From JASFYU01 sp045046905 (GTDB taxonomy: Bacteria; Bacteroidota; Bacteroidia; Flavobacteriales; Flavobacteriaceae), in NCBI GenBank assembly GCA_045046905.1, contig JASFYU010000116.1, positions 1 through 64,000 on the forward strand: a stretch of DNA of 64,000 nt, given 5' to 3'. This document shows positions 60,101 to 64,000 of this stretch, in pieces. A program made the translations under genes and the position numbers. The notes under the pieces were generated by a model. The model saw only the letters and a list, made by a program, of their open reading frames with translations, did not search any database and was not told the origin of the DNA. Each line of letters begins with the position of its first letter. Positions within the stretch are counted from its first letter, which is position 1.

Positions 60101-62644
60101 ACGGCAACGGTAAGCTTTCCGAGTTCAGAAGATGGCAGGGCTTTGGTCACCATAGAAAATGGTAACGAGGTATTGGAATCCTTATGGGTAGAAACGGCAA
60201 AGGGTGAAACCAAGTTTCAACTGCCGATAAAGGAGCTGTATACACCCAATGTCTTTATTCATATTTCACTCTTACAGCCACATGCCACTACTTTAAACGA
60301 TAATCCGATTCGATTGTACGGAGTAGTACCCATTTCGGTAGAAGATCCGAAGACCATATTAAGCCCTGAAATTTCAATGCCCGAGGTATTACGGCCAGAG
60401 GAGACGATTACCCTTAAGGTCGGCGAAAAAAATAAGATGGCAATGACCTATAGTATAGCCATAGTCGATGAAGGTTTGCTAGACCTTACGCGTTTCAAGA
60501 CCCCTGACCCCTGGGCTACTTTTTATGCCAATGAAGCTTTGGGTGTAAAAACATGGGATGTTTATGATGATGTGATCGGGGCCTTTGGTGGTCGAATCGA
60601 CCAAGTTTTTGCAATCGGGGGTGATGGCACCTTGGCGGGTGCCAAGAGCAAAAAAGCGAACCGATTTGAGGCTGTGGTAATACATCTAGGCCCCTTTAAA
60701 TTAAAAAAGGGAGAGACAAGATCTCATCAGGTCAAGATTCCAAAATATATAGGTTCCGTACGAACAATGATTGTTGCAGGAAATTCTGATAACGAAGCTT
60801 ATGGCATGGTAGAAAAGACTACCCCGGTTCGTAAACCTCTAATGGTGTTGGCATCTTTGCCACGAAAAGTTACGCCAGGAGAGAAAGTGACGTTGCCCGT
60901 GACCGTTTTCGCCATGGATAAAAAGATTAAAAATGTAACTGTAAGGCTAAAAAAGGACGAGGCTTTTAAGATTGCTGGGGAAGCCACTAAAATAGTATCT
61001 TTTGATCAGCCTGATGAAAAAATGGTCTATTTTGATTTGAATGTGGCCGATATCAGCGGCATTGGAAAAGTAATCGTCGAGGTTTCCGGTAATGGGGAAA
61101 CAGCCTCCTACGAAGTAGAGATTGATATTGTGAATCCGAACCCCTTGACTGCTGAAGTACAGGATATGGTACTAGATGCCATGGGCGAACAGACCATTAA
61201 TTTGGAAACTTTTGGTATCGCCGGAAGTAATTCTGTCGAAGTGGAATTTTCCACCTTGCCCCAGATGAATTTTAACGGGCGCTTGCAGTATTTGATCAGA
61301 TATCCGCACGGTTGTGTAGAACAGACGACTTCAGCTGCTTTTCCACAATTGTTCTTGACCGATATCTTTGATTTGGACGGAAACCGAAAAAAACAGATCC
61401 AGCAAAATGTAGAAAGCGCTATAAAACGTTTGGGGGGCTATCAGTTCCCCAACGGTGGATTCGCGTATTGGCCCGGACAGGCGCAGGCCAATGACTGGGG
61501 TACAAGTTTTGCGGGGCACTTTTTATTAGAAGCCAAAAAGAAGGGGTATGTACTACCGATCGGCTTTACATCAGGCTGGGTAAACTATCAACGTCAAGTC
61601 GCCAAACAGTGGCGTACGGGCGCAGGCCGTTCCGATTTGGCGCAGGCCTATCGTTTGTATACCTTGGCACTTTCAGGCAATGCCGATGTGGCGAGCATGA
61701 ACCGATTGCGCGAAATGGGCAAGCTCTCCAACGAGGCCAAATTCAGGTTGGCCGCTACCTATGCATTGATCGGGCAGGGGAATGTCGCCAATACGCTATT
61801 GGGTGACGCAAGCCTCGATTTTAAGAACTACAAATACAACTATACCACCTATGGATCCAGTAGTCGTAATCGAGCGATGGCCTTGGAGACCTTGGTATTG
61901 TTAAAAGACAAGACCAAAGCCCAGCAAATGGCAAAAATCTTGGCAAAAAGAATGAGCGAAAATCGTTGGATGAGCACACAGGCGACCTCGTATAGTTTGT
62001 TAGCCATGGCCAAATTTGCAGTAATGGTAGGGGGCAAGGGAATCAAAGCCACCATCACGGTTAACGGAAAATCAGAAAACCTAAGTACCCCAAAAACCTT
62101 GGCAACACGTACATTGAATATCAAGAAAGGAAACAATAGCATTCAGTTAAAAAACCTGGAGGGCAACACCTTGTACGTGAGTATTGTAAATAGTGGAATT
62201 TTGCCCGTAGGCCAAGAGAAAGTGGTGCAGCGCAATCTTAAGGCACATATGGTATTCAAGAGTAGGAACGGCTCTCGATTAGATGTTTCCCAAATGGTAC
62301 AAGGCACCGATTTTGTTGCTGAGGTCACTATTACCAACACCACCGCCAATAGCGTTGAGGATTTGGCCCTTGTTGAAATTTTTCCAAGTGGGTGGGAAAT
62401 CGTAAATACGCGCTTTACCGACTTCGGTGAATTTGTAGACAATCAAGTGACCCATACCGATTTGCGTGATGATCGGGCCAATTTTTACTTCGATATGAAA
62501 AAGAACGAGACCAAAACCTTTCGGGTACTATTGAACGCTTCGTATTTGGGTCGCTATTACCTGCCCGGTATCCAGGTTGAAGCTATGTATAATAATGAAT
62601 ATGCAGCACGTACAAAAGGACAATGGGTAGAAGTGGTGCAATAA
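57125..62644 (+). CDS. Alpha-2-macroglobulin family lipoprotein
   Basis: This 1839-residue protein has a lipobox LVGC with lipidated Cys19, so it is likely anchored in the outer or inner membrane. It contains MG-type beta domains, the bait-like middle, the alpha-2-macroglobulin domain with a thioester motif CVEQ (Cys1397) in RYPHGCVEQTTSAA, and a terpenoid-cyclase-like thioester domain after it. The family traps proteases. In many bacteria pbpC for a penicillin-binding protein lies next to it; here the next gene is cvpA, so that pairing is missing in the window. The long acidic Asp/Tyr segment (residues 455-490, DDENFDEEQE) is notable. Confidence 0.94.
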   Translation: MRIKSTSYFFLFVLFLVGCTSEKNKISGQFDNLSAYQEYISEVSHGIISTKSDVRVVLNQAVASWVKGDELDKNLLSVSPMVKGKVVALDDRTIAFLPENGFKPDTEYRFTLNLKKLILDIADEKKTMVFGIKTLKQQFNVYTSPIQSYSKDRQFIEGQLRSADQLSLEIVKQLVRAKQNGEDIPIKFDETTEQSTQFQFKIDSIQRYENDTELKISWDGTDFDIESSGRNEIRIPGKNNFTVLDATVEAGERQLVLVNFSDPIKKGQNFKGLVVLEGDADPKYSVAGNTLKVYPSQEIKGSSKLEVFEGIESVDGYKLKSKFVERIAFEQIKPQVRLLSNGTILPSSNNLKINFEAVNLKAVDVSVLKIYQDNILQFLQGNNLSGNYNLRTVARPIATKKIILQNDLANSNGKWSAHALDLKSLISPEVGAIYRVEFNYRPSYSLYTCESNNFIATEQDDENFDEEQENSSWDGAEDYYGDYYYDYEWNERENPCHTSYYHDKKIGINVLASDIGVTIKKGLNKSYFVAVNDILNTNPIAGAKVTFYNFQQQPIGNLVTDADGTTIFDSEKLAYFAIVENKGQKTYIKLNDGNALSVSKFKVSGVELQKGIKGFIFGERGVWRPGDKIFLSFMLDDNANKLPENHPVKLELLDPYNKVVFREVKTEGLNNFYHFEVKTDENAPTGNWLAKVSVGGASFTKTIKIETIKPNRLKVKTEFEKEMLSADKPMHGVIAVKWLHGAIAKNLKADITAKFNPQTTTFKTFPGYIFDDPTRSFSTMDLPVFDGKIDNEGKANFSIDPQLDGKSAGMLNAVFITKVYENGGDFSTDVFSRPYSPYTSYIGLNVPKGDKTRGMLLTDTPHTFEVASVDEKGNPQAAKDLKVTIHKVSWRWWWDTAADNVGNFSSSNYHEKVFEKTISTNSNGKGSFNFELKYPEWGRYLVRVVDENGGHATGKIMYIDWPGWAGKSRKNDPSAATMLVFSTDKEKYNVNETATVSFPSSEDGRALVTIENGNEVLESLWVETAKGETKFQLPIKELYTPNVFIHISLLQPHATTLNDNPIRLYGVVPISVEDPKTILSPEISMPEVLRPEETITLKVGEKNKMAMTYSIAIVDEGLLDLTRFKTPDPWATFYANEALGVKTWDVYDDVIGAFGGRIDQVFAIGGDGTLAGAKSKKANRFEAVVIHLGPFKLKKGETRSHQVKIPKYIGSVRTMIVAGNSDNEAYGMVEKTTPVRKPLMVLASLPRKVTPGEKVTLPVTVFAMDKKIKNVTVRLKKDEAFKIAGEATKIVSFDQPDEKMVYFDLNVADISGIGKVIVEVSGNGETASYEVEIDIVNPNPLTAEVQDMVLDAMGEQTINLETFGIAGSNSVEVEFSTLPQMNFNGRLQYLIRYPHGCVEQTTSAAFPQLFLTDIFDLDGNRKKQIQQNVESAIKRLGGYQFPNGGFAYWPGQAQANDWGTSFAGHFLLEAKKKGYVLPIGFTSGWVNYQRQVAKQWRTGAGRSDLAQAYRLYTLALSGNADVASMNRLREMGKLSNEAKFRLAATYALIGQGNVANTLLGDASLDFKNYKYNYTTYGSSSRNRAMALETLVLLKDKTKAQQMAKILAKRMSENRWMSTQATSYSLLAMAKFAVMVGGKGIKATITVNGKSENLSTPKTLATRTLNIKKGNNSIQLKNLEGNTLYVSIVNSGILPVGQEKVVQRNLKAHMVFKSRNGSRLDVSQMVQGTDFVAEVTITNTTANSVEDLALVEIFPSGWEIVNTRFTDFGEFVDNQVTHTDLRDDRANFYFDMKKNETKTFRVLLNASYLGRYYLPGIQVEAMYNNEYAARTKGQWVEVVQ

Positions 62645-62711
62645 CAGCGTCACATGACCTTTGTTCATATGGGGTTATTTTGGATGATGTTCGATCTTGA
62701 ATAAAATCGGT

Positions 62712-63218
62712 TCAATGAGCCGCTTCGAGACTTTCTTTTTCTTTCAATACCCTGTTAAACACAAATGCCCCGATTTCTTTTATAGGTTCATAGAGTACCG
62801 ATTGCTGTACCGTTTCATTTTTCAGCAAACCGACAGAAGAATTCGCTCGATCGATAAATACCAGTAGGGCACCAAGGATTACAGCTACCTTTAAGACGCC
62901 GAAAATTCCCCCAGCAATTTTATTGATCAAGCCCAATAGGGCAAAGTCGGCAATCTTGGTCAAGAACTTTCCGGCCATATGAACCACAAGAACAATGGCG
63001 ATAAAGGTGACGATGAAAGCAGCGATGTTGATGTAGCGTTCATCCCATTCCATATTTTGAGCGAGGTAATCCCCAGCATAATACGAAAAATGAATGGATC
63101 CGTAGATGCCTGCGATCAAAGCGATGATCGACGCGATTTCTATGAAAAGTCCATTTTTAAGACCTTTCCAAAGTCCCCAGAGGAGGAACAAGCCTAAAAT
63201 AATATCCAAGAAACTCAT
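62712..63218 (-). CDS. CvpA-family membrane protein
   Basis: The 168-residue (from the ATG at 63218) protein has four hydrophobic spans and the CvpA pattern MSFLDIILGLFLLWGLWKGLKNGLF with the GG-containing NKIAGGIFGVLKVAVIL region. The ORF could extend nine codons to an upstream ATG (63245) but the family start is the downstream one. CvpA is an inner-membrane protein named for colicin V production in E. coli; its role is unclear. Confidence 0.85.
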   Translation of the reverse strand: MSFLDIILGLFLLWGLWKGLKNGLFIEIASIIALIAGIYGSIHFSYYAGDYLAQNMEWDERYINIAAFIVTFIAIVLVVHMAGKFLTKIADFALLGLINKIAGGIFGVLKVAVILGALLVFIDRANSSVGLLKNETVQQSVLYEPIKEIGAFVFNRVLKEKESLEAAH

Positions 63219-63313
63219 GATAAAGTGTTTTCGTAAAAGTAACATTTTGATTTATACATTTGCCTTTGTCCCCAACACTTAGTAATAGTGATGGTTCTCT
63301 TGAGGGAGTTCAT

Positions 63314-63321
63314 TACCTTTG
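63314..63321 (+). promoter_or_regulatory. -7 promoter element of the 63349 gene
   Basis: TACCTTTG matches TAnnTTTG, 27 bases before ATG 63349. Confidence 0.5.
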
Positions 63322-63348
63322 TACATCTAAAACGTCGCATAAAAACCT

Positions 63349-63705
63349 ATGTCTCGAGATGTACAATTAAAAGAACATTGGCAAGAATTGGTCGAAAAAC
63401 TCTCTGCTCAATTTGCCGATGGGGATCCCTTAAATCTAGATGCGATTATTTATTTGGTCGGCGTTCAGGAGCTGGGTCAATACCATAGAAAATACAAGAA
63501 AAGCGAAAAGTTGAATTTAATGCATATTGCCATCTGCCGTTTATTGGAACCCTATGGCTATTATGAATTCGATTTTTATGATGAGGAGGGTTGGCCGCAT
63601 TACACTGTTAAGGAGGAATTGCCGTCATTAAAGGCAGGGGAGCAATCGGTCTTGATGAAGGAAGCAGTTGTAGGTTATTTTTTAGAGAAGGACTATTTAA
63701 ACTAA
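63349..63705 (+). CDS. Small conserved hypothetical protein
   Basis: The 118-residue soluble protein is acidic, with segments such as HWQELVEKLSAQF and RLLEPYGYYEFDFYDEEGWP. No known domain was recognised, but homologues seem to exist in related flavobacteria from memory of the pattern. It precedes a monooxygenase gene by ten bases in the same direction. Confidence 0.7.
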   Translation: MSRDVQLKEHWQELVEKLSAQFADGDPLNLDAIIYLVGVQELGQYHRKYKKSEKLNLMHIAICRLLEPYGYYEFDFYDEEGWPHYTVKEELPSLKAGEQSVLMKEAVVGYFLEKDYLN

Positions 63706-63715
63706 ACCCGTTCTT

Positions 63716-64000
63716 ATGCAAACAAAAACGCCTTACTACGCTGTTATCTTTACGTCGACACGTACAGAAGAAGACAATGGCTACGCCGAAATGGCACAGC
63801 AAATGGAAGATTTGGCTAATAAGCAAGCTGGTTTTTTGGGCATGGAAAGTGCAAAAGAGAAAGTGGGCATTACCATAAGTTATTGGGATAGTCTGGAGGC
63901 AATTGCGAACTGGAAAGGGAATATCGATCATTTGGTAGCACAGCGCAAAGGAAAAAAGGATTGGTATTCATGGTATAAGGTCCGTATTTGTTTGGTGGAA
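63716..64000 (+). CDS. Antibiotic biosynthesis monooxygenase (ABM) domain protein, cut by the window edge
   Basis: Ninety-five codons from ATG 63716 run off the window. The sequence shows the ABM pattern: YYAVIFTSTRTEED, then AEMAQQMEDLANKQAGFLGMES, ITISYWDSLEAIANWKGN and the WYSWYKVRICLVE strand. ABM proteins are small heme-less monooxygenases or stress proteins of about 100 residues, so only a few residues are missing. It shares a direction and close spacing with the previous gene. Confidence 0.85.
   Translation, partial: MQTKTPYYAVIFTSTRTEEDNGYAEMAQQMEDLANKQAGFLGMESAKEKVGITISYWDSLEAIANWKGNIDHLVAQRKGKKDWYSWYKVRICLVE

Overview
The window looks like chromosomal DNA of a marine-type Flavobacteriaceae bacterium (Bacteroidetes). 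The evidence is: AT-rich coding sequence; several Bacteroidetes-style promoters of the TAnnTTTG type; a type IX secretion (T9SS) type-B C-terminal domain in a decayed secreted protein; an IPExxxVDY-family gene between rnc and pyk; a complete Bat operon; and tRNA and housekeeping genes of Bacteroidetes type. The genus cannot be fixed from the sequence alone.

Layout. Bases 1-3142 are a decayed mobilizable or integrative element ending at a tRNA-Ala gene. It holds the tail of an unknown gene, ssb, a short radC, a small hypothetical gene, a BfmA/BtgA mobilization gene, what looks like the first six codons of a relaxase, and a 5'-truncated IS66 transposase. Bases 3.2-15 kb are ordinary mixed genes: universal stress protein, MATE exporter, enoyl-CoA hydratase, PHP-domain lipoprotein, QueD-like enzyme, Crp-type regulator with DoxX, LpxH, an ArsC-like protein with an EamA transporter, thioesterase, nitronate monooxygenase and bestrophin. 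Bases 15.0-15.8 kb are a non-coding or small-ORF region with a duplicated hairpin plus 40-base cassette, the most unexplained structure in the window.

Bases 15.8-28.4 kb are housekeeping. purF, a PfkB kinase, RNase H and purN lie on the minus strand, divergent from acpP, fabF, rnc, an IPExxxVDY gene and pyk. They are followed by dinB, a CYTH protein, pheS and a beta-carbonic anhydrase. Bases 28.7-37.8 kb are an eight-gene minus-strand Bat operon: MoxR ATPase, DUF58, a BatD-like two-membrane-span protein, BatA, BatB, BatC, BatD and BatE. MoxR-type ATPase and VWA proteins probably work together at the cell envelope. Bases 38.2-44.2 kb hold an SDR enzyme, an AlbA_2-type protein, an ECF sigma factor with a membrane partner and a serine hydrolase, and a fructokinase-like kinase.

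Bases 44.3-46.1 kb are a multiply broken T9SS cargo pseudogene. Next come an adenosylcobalamin-type (class II) ribonucleotide reductase, a phosphoesterase, an acyl-ACP desaturase, a helix-hairpin-helix/OmpA pair, an aldehyde dehydrogenase/DUF1304/3-hydroxyanthranilate dioxygenase group, a CAP-domain lipoprotein, a very large alpha-2-macroglobulin lipoprotein, CvpA, a small conserved protein and a monooxygenase cut by the window edge.

Dispersed palindromic repeats occur in at least four intergenic gaps (5.6, 13.9, 25.8 and 27.7 kb). A second dispersed motif occurs at 10.6, 15.1, 25.9 and 57.1 kb. No CRISPR array, rRNA, restriction system or recognisable defence island was seen. I found no convincing large novel system. 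The best leads are the duplicated cassette at 15.2-15.8 kb and the truncated mobilization module with a candidate oriT hairpin.
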